Positions 1-9,104 of a DNA stretch of 64,000 nucleotides are shown piece by piece; positions within the stretch are counted from its first letter, which is position 1; the number at the start of each line of letters is the position of its first letter. Both the position numbers and the translations under genes were made by a program. Location of the stretch: the NCBI RefSeq assembly GCF_034134805.1, contig NZ_CP139419.1, forward strand, positions 620,001 to 684,000, read 5' to 3'. The notes beneath the pieces are model-generated. The model saw only the letters and a list, made by a program, of their open reading frames with translations. It had not been told where the DNA came from and made no database searches. The DNA is from Streptococcus sp. S5. GTDB taxonomy: Bacteria; Bacillota; Bacilli; Lactobacillales; Streptococcaceae.

Positions 1-788
1 TAGTTGCAGTCCTTGCAACCAGTGCTTTAGTAGCATGTTCATCTGGTAAATCAGCCAGTGGGAAGAAAACCATTGAAGTTGGGACTGTTGGAACAACCAA
101 ACCATTCTCTTACGAAGAAAAAGACGGCAAGCTAACCGGTTATGAAATCGAAGTTTTGCGTGAAATCTTCAAAGGTTCAGACAAATATGAAGTAAACTTT
201 AACAAAACAGAGTGGTCTTCAGTCTTTGCTGGCTTAGATAGTGACCGTTTCCAAATCGGTGCCAACAACATTAGTTACTCAAAAGAGCGGGAAGAAAAAT
301 ACCTCTATCCGAATCCATATGCTCGCAATCCATTAGTATTGGTCGTACCAAAAGATTCTTCTATTAAATCTTTGGATGACATTGGTGGCAAGAAAACAGA
401 AGTTGTTCAAGGAACATCTACTGCTAAACAATTAGAAGATTACAATAAAAAACATTCAGATAATCCAACTGACTTGCAATACACAGATGGAACCATTCAA
501 ACCATCATGGCTAATTTAGCGGATGGTCGTACAGATTACAAGATCTTCGAACGGATCTCAGTAGATACTATCATTCGTGATCAAGGCTATGACAACTTGA
601 AGGTTATCGAGCTTCCAAGCGACCAACAACCTTATGTGTATCCAATTATTGCAAAAGAAGATAAAGACCTTCAAAAATTTGTCAACAAACGGATCAAGGA
701 ACTCTATGACAATGGAACCCTTGAAAAACTGTCTAAAAAATACTTTGGTGGAGTTTATCTACCAGAAGCAAAAGATATTAAAGAATAA
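1..788 (+). CDS. gshT: Amino-acid/glutathione ABC transporter substrate-binding lipoprotein, GshT-like (5' end cut by window)
   Basis: Extracellular lipoprotein that captures a small amino-acid-type substrate for an ABC importer. The frame is open from base 3 and lacks its start codon. The first residues are the end of a signal peptide with a lipobox (L-V-A-C, Cys codon at 36-38), followed by a Ser/Gly/Lys linker. The rest is a type 3 periplasmic-binding fold (SBP_bac_3): a T-x-P-F-S-Y start, then G-Y-E-I-E-V-L, and the usual hinge segment near SLDDIGGKK. The gene lies 24 bases before metQ, the place held in pneumococcus by GshT, which feeds glutathione and cystine to TcyBC. The glutathione assignment rests on gene position and family, so cystine or another polar amino acid remains possible. 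No permease or ATPase of its own is present here. Confidence 0.75.
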   Translation, partial: VAVLATSALVACSSGKSASGKKTIEVGTVGTTKPFSYEEKDGKLTGYEIEVLREIFKGSDKYEVNFNKTEWSSVFAGLDSDRFQIGANNISYSKEREEKYLYPNPYARNPLVLVVPKDSSIKSLDDIGGKKTEVVQGTSTAKQLEDYNKKHSDNPTDLQYTDGTIQTIMANLADGRTDYKIFERISVDTIIRDQGYDNLKVIELPSDQQPYVYPIIAKEDKDLQKFVNKRIKELYDNGTLEKLSKKYFGGVYLPEAKDIKE

Positions 789-812
789 TATATAATTAAA
801 GGAGACTTCAAA

Positions 813-1676
813 ATGAAATTGAAAAAAATTCTTGGTTTAACAGCTCTTGCAGCTATTGCAACATTTGCTCTTGCAGCATGTGGTTCTTCAAAATCATCTA
901 GCAAAGATGGTGAAACAACTGTAAAAGTGGGTGTTATGACTTTGAGCGACACTGAAAAAGCTCGTTGGGATCAAGTTCAAAAGAACTTGGATGACGCTAA
1001 AACAGGAATCAAATTGGAATTCACTCAATTTACAGACTACTCACAACCAAACGTGGCTGTAAAAGATGGTAGCGTGGATATCAATGCTTTCCAACACTAC
1101 AACTTCCTTGATAACTGGAACTCTAAAAACGACAATGCCCTTGTTGCAGTAGCAGATACGTACATCGCTCCAATCCGTCTTTACTCTGGTACAGAAAACG
1201 GTAAAAACAAATACACTTCAATTAAAGAAATTCCTAAAGGTGGAACAATCGCTGTACCAAATGACCCAACAAATGAAAGCCGTGCCTTGTATGTCTTGCA
1301 ATCAGCTGGTTTGATTAAATTGGATACCAAAGATGGTCAATTGGCAAACGTGTCAAACATCAAAGAAAATTCAAAAGATTTGAAGATTTCTGAATTGGAT
1401 GCTTCACAAACACCATCTGCTCTTCCATCAGTAGATGCTGCAGTCATCAACAATACCTTCGTTCGTGAAGCAGGCGTTGATTTCAAAAAAGCTATCTATG
1501 TTGAAAAGAAAGACAACAACTCAAAACAATGGTACAACGTGATCGCTGCTAAGAAAGATTGGGAAAAATCTGATAAAGCAAAAGCAATCAAAGAAATCAT
1601 CAAAGCCTATCACAAAGACAATGTGAAGAAAGTGATCGAAGAATCTTCAGAAGGAATGGACCAACCAGTCTTCTAA
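813..1676 (+). CDS. metQ: Methionine ABC transporter substrate-binding lipoprotein MetQ
   Basis: Surface lipoprotein of the MetQ/NlpA family that binds methionine and delivers it to MetNP. The 287-residue protein begins with a Lys-rich n-region, a hydrophobic stretch and a lipobox A-L-A-A-C with Cys at residue 23, followed by a Ser-rich linker. The body shows the family pattern GVMTLSDTEKARWD and the pocket region DINAFQHYNFLDNW. A good ribosome binding site (AAAGGAG) sits 9 bases before the ATG. It starts the operon metQ, M20 peptidase, metN, metP. The base-paired hairpin after it may leave more metQ message than transporter message, as is common for binding proteins. Confidence 0.92.
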   Translation: MKLKKILGLTALAAIATFALAACGSSKSSSKDGETTVKVGVMTLSDTEKARWDQVQKNLDDAKTGIKLEFTQFTDYSQPNVAVKDGSVDINAFQHYNFLDNWNSKNDNALVAVADTYIAPIRLYSGTENGKNKYTSIKEIPKGGTIAVPNDPTNESRALYVLQSAGLIKLDTKDGQLANVSNIKENSKDLKISELDASQTPSALPSVDAAVINNTFVREAGVDFKKAIYVEKKDNNSKQWYNVIAAKKDWEKSDKAKAIKEIIKAYHKDNVKKVIEESSEGMDQPVF

Positions 1677-1699
1677 GATTTGATCTCAAGTGTATGAAG

Positions 1700-1725
1700 G
1701 AGGTGGAGAAGCAATTCTCTACCTC
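1700..1725 (+). other. Intercistronic hairpin between metQ and the M20 peptidase gene
   Basis: An 11-bp stem (GAGGTGGAGAA with TTCTCTACCTC, one G-U pair) closed by a GCAA loop lies just after metQ. No T-run follows, so it is unlikely to be a simple terminator. It may stabilise the metQ 3' end or slow downstream expression. The role is inferred from structure only. Confidence 0.5.
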
Positions 1726-1748
1726 TTATCGTGTATTAGGAGGAATGC

Positions 1749-3122
1749 ATGCCTTTTGCAACAGAAGCGGAACAAATCCGTAAATTTGAAAATGATGAGG
1801 TCGCACAACATTATTTTGAAGTGTTGCGAACCTTGATTTCAAAAAAATCCATCTTTGCCCAACAAGTTGGTCTCAAGGAAGTGGCCAACTATTTGGGGGA
1901 AATTTTTACAGCTGCAGGAGCCAAAGTCGAAGTTGATGATAGCTATACAGCTCCTTTTGTGATTGCCAAATTTTTCTCGCCAAATCCTGAAGCCAAAACC
2001 ATCATTTTTTATAACCACTATGATACGGTACCAGCTGATGGAGACCAACCTTGGACGGGAGATCCCTTCACCTTGTCAGTTCATTATGGAACCATGTACG
2101 GTCGAGGGGTTGATGATGATAAGGGGCATATCACAGCTCGTCTCACAGCTCTTCGAAAATACATTCGTGAAAGTGGCGATTTGCCAGTCAATATCACCTT
2201 TATTATCGAAGGGGCAGAGGAGTCTGCATCGACTGACTTGGATAAATACTTGGCCAAACATAAGAAACACTTGCGTGGGGCAGACCTCTTAGTGTGGGAA
2301 CAAGGTACCCGAAATAATCAGGGTCAGTTGGAAATTTCCGGTGGTAGCAAAGGGATCGTCACCTTTGATATGGTGGTGAAGAGTGCAGAAGTGGATATCC
2401 ATTCCAGCTATGGTGGCGTGGTGGACTCTGCTTCTTGGTATTTGTTAAATGCTATCGCCAGTCTTCGTGACAAAGAAGGCCGAATCTTGGTGGATGGGAT
2501 TTATGATCAGATCCAAGAACCCAATGAACGCGAACTAGCTTTGATCGAGCAATATGCCAACAAAGGACCAGAAGATGTAGCGGAAACCTATGGTCTAACC
2601 CTTCCAATCTTGAAGGAAGACCGAAAAGAATTCCTGCGTCGTTTCTATTTTGAACCAGCCCTGAATATTGAAGGTTTTGGCTCTGGTTACCAAGGACAAG
2701 GTGTTAAAACGATTCTTCCGGCAGAGGCGCGTGCCAAGATGGAGGTGCGCTTGGTTCCAGGTCTAGATCCCAAGGATGTCTTAGAAAAGATCAAGCAACA
2801 ATTGAAGAAAAATGGCTATGATCAGGTCGAATTGGTCTATACTCTCGGTGAAATGAGTTACCGAAGTGATATGAGTGCCCCATCGATTTTAAATGTCATA
2901 CGGCTGGCCAAAGATTTCTATAGAGAAGGAGTTTCTGTTCTTCCAACAACAGCAGGGACAGGCCCCATGCATACGGTCTTTGAGGCTTTGCAGGTGCCGA
3001 TGGCAGCCTTTGGAATTGGGAATGCCAATAGCCGGGACCATGGGGGCGATGAAAATGTGAAAATCGCCGATTATTACACCCATATTGAATTGATAAAGGA
3101 GTTAATAGCAAGTTATGAGTAA
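1749..3122 (+). CDS. M20 family metallopeptidase (dipeptidase-like), in methionine transport operon
   Basis: Zinc-dependent cytoplasmic peptidase of the M20/M25/M40 family, 457 residues. The metal ligands are visible: His90 and Asp92 in NHYDTVPA, the bridging Asp in [10 protein letters not shown], the Glu-Glu pair in EGAEESAS, and the conserved dimerisation-domain segment [14 protein letters not shown] lies 4 bases before ATG 1749; an out-of-frame ATG at 1745 is ignored. It sits between metQ and metN and overlaps metN by 8 bases, so it is co-translated with the transporter. A likely job is to release methionine from imported small peptides or N-acyl forms, but the substrate cannot be read from the sequence. 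Confidence 0.85.
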   Translation: MPFATEAEQIRKFENDEVAQHYFEVLRTLISKKSIFAQQVGLKEVANYLGEIFTAAGAKVEVDDSYTAPFVIAKFFSPNPEAKTIIFYNHYDTVPADGDQPWTGDPFTLSVHYGTMYGRGVDDDKGHITARLTALRKYIRESGDLPVNITFIIEGAEESASTDLDKYLAKHKKHLRGADLLVWEQGTRNNQGQLEISGGSKGIVTFDMVVKSAEVDIHSSYGGVVDSASWYLLNAIASLRDKEGRILVDGIYDQIQEPNERELALIEQYANKGPEDVAETYGLTLPILKEDRKEFLRRFYFEPALNIEGFGSGYQGQGVKTILPAEARAKMEVRLVPGLDPKDVLEKIKQQLKKNGYDQVELVYTLGEMSYRSDMSAPSILNVIRLAKDFYREGVSVLPTTAGTGPMHTVFEALQVPMAAFGIGNANSRDHGGDENVKIADYYTHIELIKELIASYE

Positions 3123-4182
3123 AGCAATGATTCAGCTGGACCACATTGATGTGACCTTCCAGCAAAAGAAACGTCAGATCCAAGCTGTCAAAGATGTGAC
3201 CATTCATATCAATGAAGGTGATATCTATGGGATTGTAGGTTATTCTGGAGCCGGGAAATCGACCTTGGTTCGGGTGATCAATCTCTTACAAGTTCCAAGT
3301 GCCGGAACCATCACTGTGGATGGGGATGTGATTTACCAAGATCGGGTGACCTTAAAACCGGCTGCTCTTCGAGAGAAACGTCGGGATATCGGGATGATCT
3401 TCCAACACTTCAACTTGATGGCTCAAATGACCGTCGCAGAAAATGTAGCCTTCGCTCTTAAACATTCAAATTTAAATAAAGAACAAAAGAATGAAAAAGT
3501 GGCGAAATTGTTGGATCTAGTTGGTCTAGCTGACCGTGCAGAAAATTACCCAGCCCAATTGTCTGGTGGTCAAAAGCAACGGGTGGCGATAGCGCGTGCC
3601 CTTGCCAACGATCCAAAAATTTTGATTTCAGATGAGTCAACTTCAGCCTTGGATCCAAAGACGACCAAACAAATTCTAGCTTTGTTGCAAGAATTGAATA
3701 AAAAACTTGGTTTAACCATTGTCTTGATCACCCATGAGATGCAAATTGTCAAAGATATTGCCAACCGGGTAGCTGTCATGCAAAATGGCGAACTGATTGA
3801 AGAAGGGTCTGTGTTAGATATCTTCTCGAATCCGAAAAATGCTTTGACGCAAGACTTTATCACGGTTGCAACAGGAATTGATGAAGCCATGGTGAAAATC
3901 AATCAACAAGCGATTGTGAAGAACTTGCCTGATGATTCGATTTTGGCGCATCTCAAGTATGCAGGTTCTGTGACAGATACAGCTATCATCAATGATATTT
4001 ACAAGCAGTACCAAGTATCTGCCAACATTTTATTTGGGAACATCGAGATCCTTGATAACACACCTGTTGGAGAGTTGGTGGTCATCTTATCAGGTGAAAA
4101 TCAAAATCTGGAAACGGCCAAAGCTGAGTTAGAAAATGCAGGAGTTTCCGTGACTATTGTGAAAGATGGGAGAAAAGCATGA
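3115..4182 (+). CDS. metN: Methionine ABC transporter ATP-binding protein MetN
   Basis: ATPase subunit of the methionine importer, 355 residues. It shows Walker A (GYSGAGKST, residues 42-50), a Q-loop ([10 protein letters not shown]), the signature LSGGQKQR, Walker B (ILISDEST) and the switch His in ITHEM. The extra C-terminal part (about residues 260-355) matches the NIL/ACT-like domain that binds methionine and shuts the transporter down when the cell has enough. The start overlaps the peptidase stop by 8 bases, and the stop overlaps the metP start by 4 bases, so the three proteins are coupled in translation. Confidence 0.93.
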   Translation: MSKAMIQLDHIDVTFQQKKRQIQAVKDVTIHINEGDIYGIVGYSGAGKSTLVRVINLLQVPSAGTITVDGDVIYQDRVTLKPAALREKRRDIGMIFQHFNLMAQMTVAENVAFALKHSNLNKEQKNEKVAKLLDLVGLADRAENYPAQLSGGQKQRVAIARALANDPKILISDESTSALDPKTTKQILALLQELNKKLGLTIVLITHEMQIVKDIANRVAVMQNGELIEEGSVLDIFSNPKNALTQDFITVATGIDEAMVKINQQAIVKNLPDDSILAHLKYAGSVTDTAIINDIYKQYQVSANILFGNIEILDNTPVGELVVILSGENQNLETAKAELENAGVSVTIVKDGRKA

Positions 4183-4871
4183 TCCAGTTAATTCAAACAT
4201 ATTTACCAAATGTCTATAAATTAGGGTGGTCTGGCCAGTATGGATGGGGAACCGCTATTTACTTGACTCTTTACATGACCGTTATTTCCTTCATTATTGG
4301 TGGATTTTTAGGTTTGGTGACAGGACTTTTGTTAGTCTTGACCCGTCCAGGAGGTGTCATCGAAAATAGAATCGTTTTCCAAATTTTGGATAAGATTACT
4401 TCCTTGTTCCGCGCCATTCCTTTCATTATCTTGTTGGCCTTTATTAATCCCTTGACCTACTTGCTCTTGAAAAATACCATCGGTCCTACAGCGGCCCTTG
4501 TTCCGCTGTCTTTGGCTGTCTTTCCATTCTTTGCTCGCCAAGTCCAAGTAGTCTTGTCAGAATTGGATGGAGGCGTGATTGAAGCAGCACAAGCCAGTGG
4601 GGCAACCTTCTGGGATATTGTCGGTGTCTACCTGCGTGAAGGACTTCCTGATTTGATCCGTGTAACAACAGTGACCATCATTTCCTTGATTGGAGAAACC
4701 GCCATGGCGGGTGCCGTTGGTGCTGGAGGATTAGGAACCTTAGCCATCAACTACGGGAAAAACATGTTTAACAATGATGTCATCTTTGTGGCGACCCTAT
4801 TGATCCTGATTCTGATCGTTCTGGTCCAATTTATCGGGGACTTCCTTTCGAAGAAAATTAGCCACCGTTAG
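4179..4871 (+). CDS. metI: Methionine ABC transporter permease MetP (MetI)
   Basis: Membrane channel subunit of the methionine importer, 230 residues with about five hydrophobic helices. The cytoplasmic EAA loop that docks onto MetN is clear ([20 protein letters not shown], ending in the GLPDLI segment). The ATG overlaps the metN TGA in an ATGA. The length and the conserved [15 protein letters not shown] stretch are normal for the family. It closes the transporter operon; the next gene begins 12 bases on. Confidence 0.92.
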   Translation: MIQLIQTYLPNVYKLGWSGQYGWGTAIYLTLYMTVISFIIGGFLGLVTGLLLVLTRPGGVIENRIVFQILDKITSLFRAIPFIILLAFINPLTYLLLKNTIGPTAALVPLSLAVFPFFARQVQVVLSELDGGVIEAAQASGATFWDIVGVYLREGLPDLIRVTTVTIISLIGETAMAGAVGAGGLGTLAINYGKNMFNNDVIFVATLLILILIVLVQFIGDFLSKKISHR

Positions 4872-4883
4872 GATCAGTATCCA

Positions 4884-5471
4884 ATGAATAGAATAAATGT
4901 GAATCAAATAAAACAAGTTGGAGCCTTCATCTTCCTCTATTTTCTTGCGATTGGACTGGGGGTCTTAGTTGGAAATCTGGTCGATCATCAAGGAAATATG
5001 TTTTATGCTCCTGCCTTTTCAGCCTTGTTTGGCGGGATGATCTACCGCTATTATCTAGAAAAAATAAAAGGAGTTGGATCTATCTTTATAGTTGGCTGCG
5101 TGATTGGATCCTTCTTCCTCTTTTCGCGTCATGGTGCAGGGGCCTTTATTCCAGCCTTGATCGCCGGAAGTTTTGCGGAAATGGTCGCCTTAAGTGGTCG
5201 TTTTCGCTCGAATTTACGAAATGCTTTGTCTTTTGTCATTTTTGCCTTTGCGACGACAGGGCCCATTCTTATGATGTGGTTCTATCCAGCCAGTTACCGC
5301 ATGTCGTTACTGGATCGTGGTAAATCGATAGACTATGTCAATCGGGTGATGGTATCACCAGATCTAGCGACCATCACTTGGTTTGTCCTCACGGTCATAT
5401 TGGGTGCTGGATTAGGATGGGGACTATCATATATCCTACAGTCATTTCTAACAAAAAGAAGAGGAAACTAA
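4884..5471 (+). CDS. Conserved hypothetical membrane protein downstream of the met operon
   Basis: A 195-residue protein with five or six hydrophobic segments and a basic C-terminus ending in KKRRGN-like residues. I do not recognise a named domain. The overall look (GxLVGNLVDHQGNMFYAPAFSALFGGMIYR, short charged loops) resembles small multi-helix S-component-like or transporter-accessory membrane proteins. It begins 12 bases after metI, with a weak AGGA site about 10 bases before the ATG, and is followed at once by a terminator. It is therefore the last gene of the met operon, which hints at a transport or stress role without showing one. Confidence 0.7.
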   Translation: MNRINVNQIKQVGAFIFLYFLAIGLGVLVGNLVDHQGNMFYAPAFSALFGGMIYRYYLEKIKGVGSIFIVGCVIGSFFLFSRHGAGAFIPALIAGSFAEMVALSGRFRSNLRNALSFVIFAFATTGPILMMWFYPASYRMSLLDRGKSIDYVNRVMVSPDLATITWFVLTVILGAGLGWGLSYILQSFLTKRRGN

Positions 5472-5475
5472 GAAA

Positions 5476-5500
5476 ACCTGGGAAACCAGGCTTTTTTTGT
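5476..5500 (+). terminator. Rho-independent terminator of the met operon
   Basis: CCTGG at 5477-5481 pairs with CCAGG at 5486-5490 across a GAAA loop and is followed by a run of seven T. The same 18 bases (CTGGGAAACCAGGCTTTT) recur at 6838-6855. Confidence 0.85.
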
Positions 5501-5501
5501 T

Positions 5502-5566
5502 TTGTAAAAAATATTTTTTACAAAATGCAAGATATATATTGCAAAATAGAAAATATAGTGTATAAT
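5502..5566 (+). promoter_or_regulatory. Promoter and likely autoregulatory operators of the XRE cassette
   Basis: A perfect 22-bp palindrome spans 5502-5523 (arms TTGTAAAAAA and TTTTTTACAA). A second inverted repeat follows, TGCAA at 5526-5530 and TTGCA at 5539-5543. Its right arm is also the start of the -35 box TTGCAA (5539-5544), with TATAAT at 5561-5566 after a 16-base spacer. An operator overlapping the -35 box of a gene for a DNA-binding protein suggests autorepression, which is an inference. Confidence 0.6.
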
Positions 5567-5596
5567 AGAGCTATAAAAATAAGAAAGGAAAAGCCT

Positions 5597-5791
5597 GTGG
5601 CGAAAAATCTCAAATTAAAAATGGCCCGGGTCGAGCATGATATGACCCAGGGGGATCTTGCAGATGCCATTGGAGTGACGCGCCAGACCATCGGTCTGAT
5701 TGAGGCGGGAAAGTATAACCCAACCCTCAGTCTCTGCCTTGCCATCTGTAAGACCTTGGATAAGACGCTGGATCAACTGTTCTGGGAGTAA
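5597..5791 (+). CDS. Small XRE-family helix-turn-helix regulator
   Basis: A 64-residue DNA-binding protein that is nothing but an HTH_3 domain (MTQGDLADAIGVTRQTIGLIEAGKYNPTL contains both helices of the motif). I chose the GTG at 5597 because GAAAGGA lies 7 bases upstream and the promoter TATAAT ends at 5566. The longer open frame upstream runs back into the met terminator. Such YozG-type regulators sit in front of small membrane proteins in many Firmicutes, and here two such proteins follow. The ligand or signal is unknown. Confidence 0.85.
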   Translation: MAKNLKLKMARVEHDMTQGDLADAIGVTRQTIGLIEAGKYNPTLSLCLAICKTLDKTLDQLFWE

Positions 5792-5819
5792 CAGTTTTAA
5801 TAATAGAAAGAGGAAGAAT

Positions 5820-6302
5820 ATGAAACAAAAGAAAGAACCAATTGTAAAAGATGAACGGACTATGCTACTTGATGGAAAAATCGCAGGAGAACTTGTCCTT
5901 GGCATGACCTGCTTTATTGCCCTATCTGCCTTTGTGAAGTCCAGTATCCTGGACTTAGACCTAGTCGCTTATCTCCCCGAGATGTTCCTTCTGATTGCCA
6001 TGGGGGCTTATGCTCTGCTAAGAAGGATCAGTTCAGGGATTGATATCCGAGATGTGTTAGAAAAAGATAGCTGGTTGAGTCGCCTTGGGTCAGGTCTAGT
6101 CTTTGCTGTGCTGATGATAGCCATGGATGTGATTGGAAAGCGAGAGGCAACGAGCTTTATCTTGAGTCCCAAGTATCTGATCAAAATTTTATTAGAAATC
6201 ATCGTTTTTGCCATCCTGACAGATCTGCTTGAAAAACCACTTGCTCTTATCAATCGGAAAAAACAAGAGAAGATCGAGGCAGAGTTAGAGGATGAAGAAT
6301 AA
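5820..6302 (+). CDS. Small membrane protein (DUF6773-like) in XRE cassette
   Basis: A 160-residue protein with four hydrophobic segments and charged ends, starting MKQKKEPIVKDER. AGAGGAAG lies 5-10 bases before the ATG. The sequence near the N-terminus (KDER, then a Gly-rich start of the first helix) is echoed in the next gene (IDEREEG), so the two look like distant paralogues. Partnership with an XRE regulator is typical of this family, whose function is not known to me. The family name is a tentative recollection. Confidence 0.65.
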   Translation: MKQKKEPIVKDERTMLLDGKIAGELVLGMTCFIALSAFVKSSILDLDLVAYLPEMFLLIAMGAYALLRRISSGIDIRDVLEKDSWLSRLGSGLVFAVLMIAMDVIGKREATSFILSPKYLIKILLEIIVFAILTDLLEKPLALINRKKQEKIEAELEDEE

Positions 6303-6312
6303 GGAGAAAGCA

Positions 6313-6804
6313 ATGAGATTACAATTGCTGAACAAACAAATCATAGATGAACGAGAAGAAGGCTTAGCTAATAAGGCTGGTGCTGAGACAGCCGGTTTTC
6401 TTTTCCTTGCCTTAACTGTTTTTAGTGTGGGATCCATTTTTACATCTAAGGTGGGGCTCAGTCCAATCATGGTGGTAGCCTTACTCATCGTCTCAGGATT
6501 GTATTACTCTGTTCGTTGTCAACGATTGGGTGTGAAATTTATCAGTTATAGCTATCTAAATGTGACGGGAATTGTAGCAGTAACCTCTATTCTTTCCTTG
6601 TTCATCTGGGCTCAAAATTTTCAATTAAACCAAGCTGTCTATCAGGCAAATCCCTTCCATTCAAAATTCTTACTGGTACTACCTATTACCTTTTTACTGA
6701 ATCTTCCAATTGTATGGGGAGTCAATACCCTTGTAATGCTTCTTGCAAAAGTTGAGAAAAAACGCTATGAAGCCTATCTAGATCAGTTGGAAAAGGAAGA
6801 GTAG
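6313..6804 (+). CDS. Small membrane protein, second in XRE cassette
   Basis: A 163-residue protein with four hydrophobic segments. ATG 6313 is preferred over the in-frame ATG at 6292 because AAGGAG (6301-6306) lies 6 bases before it and the upstream ATG falls inside the previous gene. The N-terminal DEREEGLANKAG resembles the N-terminus of the upstream membrane protein, and a basic/acidic tail (KKRYEAYLDQLEKEE) follows the last helix. It ends the three-gene cassette just before a terminator. No function can be assigned. Confidence 0.65.
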   Translation: MRLQLLNKQIIDEREEGLANKAGAETAGFLFLALTVFSVGSIFTSKVGLSPIMVVALLIVSGLYYSVRCQRLGVKFISYSYLNVTGIVAVTSILSLFIWAQNFQLNQAVYQANPFHSKFLLVLPITFLLNLPIVWGVNTLVMLLAKVEKKRYEAYLDQLEKEE

Positions 6805-6831
6805 AAAGTTGGAACCTTGGTTTCGTCGTAT

Positions 6832-6860
6832 AAAAGTCTGGGAAACCAGGCTTTTATTTT
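6832..6860 (+). terminator. Terminator after XRE cassette (copy of the met-operon terminator)
   Basis: The stem AAAAG-CTGG pairs with CCAG-CTTTT around GAAA, followed by T-rich sequence. Bases 6838-6855 are identical to 5478-5495. Confidence 0.8.
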
Positions 6861-6954
6861 TCAGTCAAATAAATTGCATTCGTTTTCTTGGGAGAGTATA
6901 CTGGTATAGTTGAATGAAAAATTCTGATAATTTAATCTTAGAAAAGAGAATGAC

Positions 6955-7938
6955 ATGGCAAAACCTATTCGTGTATTACTTTACTATAAATATGTTCCCA
7001 TCGAAAACGCAGAACAATTTGCGGCTGATCACTTGGCTTTTTGTAAATCAATCGGCCTTAAAGGTCGTATCCTAGTCGCTGACGAAGGGATTAACGGAAC
7101 CGTTTCTGGTGACTATGAAACAACGCAAAAATACATGGACTACGTTCACAGCCTTCCAGGGATGGAAGACCTCTGGTTCAAGATCGATGAGGAAGAAGAG
7201 CAAGCCTTCAAGAAGATGTTTGTACGTTATAAGAAAGAGATTGTCCACCTTGGTTTAGAAGATGATAATTTCGATAATGACATCAATCCTCTTGAAACGA
7301 CAGGTGCTTATTTGTCTCCAAAAGAGTTTAAAGATGCTCTTCTAGACGAAGATACAGTCGTCCTTGATACTCGGAATGACTACGAGTACGATCTTGGTCA
7401 CTTCCGTGGGGCTATTCGTCCTGACATCCGTAACTTCCGTGAATTGCCACAATGGGTTCGTGATAACAAGGAAAAATTCATGGACAAGCGTGTTGTCGTC
7501 TACTGTACTGGTGGAGTCCGCTGTGAGAAATTCTCTGGCTGGATGGTGCGTGAAGGCTACAAAGATGTTGGTCAATTGCATGGCGGAATCGCCACTTACG
7601 GGAAAGACCCAGAAGTTCAAGGCGAACTGTGGGATGGGAAAATGTACGTCTTTGACGAGCGGATTGCAGTCGATGTCAACCATGTCGATCCAAGCGTTGT
7701 CGGAAAAGACTGGTTTGATGGAACACCATGCGAACGCTATGTCAACTGTGGAAATCCTTTCTGTAACCGTCGCATCTTGACCTCAGAAGAAAACGAAGAC
7801 AAGTACCTCCGTGGCTGCTCACATGAGTGCCGAGTTCACCCTCGCAATCGCTATGTAGAAGAACACAACTTGTCACAAGCAGAAGTTCGTGAGCGTTTAG
7901 CCCTTATCGGTGAGACGCTTGATGGAGCACCTGCATAA
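6955..7938 (+). CDS. trhO: tRNA uridine(34) hydroxylase TrhO (rhodanese family, YceA-like)
   Basis: Oxygen-dependent enzyme that makes 5-hydroxyuridine at the wobble position of certain tRNAs. The 327-residue protein has the N-terminal UPF0176 domain, a rhodanese domain (about residues 120-225) with the active Cys184 in [11 protein letters not shown], and a C-terminal Cys-rich segment ([15 protein letters not shown] ... [14 protein letters not shown]) that looks like a metal-binding knuckle. The length is normal for Gram-positive members. The ATG at 6955 follows GAGAA, about 5 bases upstream. It is a single-gene unit with its own terminator. Confidence 0.92.
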   Translation: MAKPIRVLLYYKYVPIENAEQFAADHLAFCKSIGLKGRILVADEGINGTVSGDYETTQKYMDYVHSLPGMEDLWFKIDEEEEQAFKKMFVRYKKEIVHLGLEDDNFDNDINPLETTGAYLSPKEFKDALLDEDTVVLDTRNDYEYDLGHFRGAIRPDIRNFRELPQWVRDNKEKFMDKRVVVYCTGGVRCEKFSGWMVREGYKDVGQLHGGIATYGKDPEVQGELWDGKMYVFDERIAVDVNHVDPSVVGKDWFDGTPCERYVNCGNPFCNRRILTSEENEDKYLRGCSHECRVHPRNRYVEEHNLSQAEVRERLALIGETLDGAPA

Positions 7939-7946
7939 TGGAAACA

Positions 7947-7974
7947 AACAGTCTGAAAGCTCAGGCTGTTTTTA
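7947..7974 (+). terminator. Terminator after trhO
   Basis: ACAG-CTGA pairs with TCAG-CTGT around AAGC, followed by TTTTTA. Confidence 0.75.
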
Positions 7975-8037
7975 TATGGAAATTGATTGAAAATTGTGCT
8001 ATACTTTAGGTAAGCGATTTCACAAAGGAGAAAACAA

Positions 8038-8943
8038 ATGAGTATCGTGTTTTCAATCAAAAATAAAAAGAGCTTATTTGGCTATCAGAAAGTACTCGCA
8101 GCACAGGAAGTTCTTAAATTAGTGGAAGGGTTGACGACCTACAACTATGATCCTGCCACCCTTCATCGTCCCTTAAATGATTTTGAAGGTTTGAACTGTA
8201 TCGTATTTGGTAAGAGCGGTCTTCCTCTGCAGTTACGCTATTTTGATGAGGAAGAGTCTTATCAGATTCAGGTGCCCTCTTTTGCGATAGAAGAAGATTG
8301 GCAGTTGGCCCTTCGATGGCTTAGTCGCCTCGCAGAAGTATTAGGAACGGAGATTGTGGCCAGCGACGGCGTGAGCTATACTCCAGATTCTATTTTCCAT
8401 TTTGATTATGAAGTCGTCATCCTAGAAACGCTGGGTAATTTGACGAAAGAAAAAGATCTAAAAGAGTTTGAAGTACAAGGCTTCGCTCATCTGGTTTATT
8501 TGGATCGGGATACAGTGCAGGAAGTCTTGAACCATGTCCATCCACTAGAAGCCTACTCTGCCTTTATCAAGAAGATTCAATATAGTGCAGCTTATTTCAG
8601 TCAAGTCCGTTTTTATCAACAGGAGGAGACAGGAGCCTTCTTAGCTAGCTATAGCTTGACAGAAGATACGGATACGGTCTTGCCAAGCGTGCCACATGTT
8701 CCTGCAGAATATGTAGAAATTGTGGGCTTAGCGGGTATCATTGATTGGCGAGTTCTATTGGTTGCGATCGATGGAGATCCTGATAAGCCAGAAAGTTACC
8801 ATCCAATTGGTTCTCTTGCTCTGAAGAATCTACTGGAAGCACTAGAGCCAGATGAATTCCAGTTGCTTGATGCTAGTCAAATTGAAATTAAAAAATTGTC
8901 CAAAGAACGATTGCTAGAATTAGCGCAATTGGAGAACAAGTAA
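8038..8943 (+). CDS. DUF4299 family protein
   Basis: A 301-residue soluble protein with no signal peptide or membrane segment. The sequence agrees with the streptococcal DUF4299 family as I know it (start MSIVFSIKNKKSLFG, a central EEDWQLALRWLSRLAEVLGT stretch, and the C-terminal SLALKNLLEALEPDEFQLLDA). No catalytic motif stands out. AAAGGAG precedes the ATG by 7 bases, and it is transcribed alone between two terminators. The function is unknown. Confidence 0.75.
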   Translation: MSIVFSIKNKKSLFGYQKVLAAQEVLKLVEGLTTYNYDPATLHRPLNDFEGLNCIVFGKSGLPLQLRYFDEEESYQIQVPSFAIEEDWQLALRWLSRLAEVLGTEIVASDGVSYTPDSIFHFDYEVVILETLGNLTKEKDLKEFEVQGFAHLVYLDRDTVQEVLNHVHPLEAYSAFIKKIQYSAAYFSQVRFYQQEETGAFLASYSLTEDTDTVLPSVPHVPAEYVEIVGLAGIIDWRVLLVAIDGDPDKPESYHPIGSLALKNLLEALEPDEFQLLDASQIEIKKLSKERLLELAQLENK

Positions 8944-8956
8944 AAAATATCGAAGT

Positions 8957-9020
8957 GAACTGTTCTTCCGACGTTTGATCCGAAAAATCTAACGTCTGGG
9001 AGCAGTTCTTTTTTTTTTAT
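8957..9020 (+). terminator. Terminator after the DUF4299 gene
   Basis: A long hairpin in which GAACTG and GACGTT pair with AACGTC and CAGTTC, followed by a run of ten T. Confidence 0.8.
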
Positions 9021-9063
9021 GCTTCTTCCTTTGATCAAAAACCAATGACTAGGCTAATTATGG

Positions 9064-9098
9064 TATAATAGGGGCCTAGAAGTAGAATGAAAGAGGTG
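9064..9098 (+). promoter_or_regulatory. Extended -10 promoter and ribosome binding site of the nucleoside phosphorylase
   Basis: TATAAT at 9064-9069 is preceded by TGG, an extended -10. AAGAGGTG at 9091-9098 lies 6 bases before ATG 9105 and decides that start over ATG 9087, which would follow the transcription start by only about 11 bases. Confidence 0.6.
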
Positions 9099-9104
9099 CA
9101 CGAA

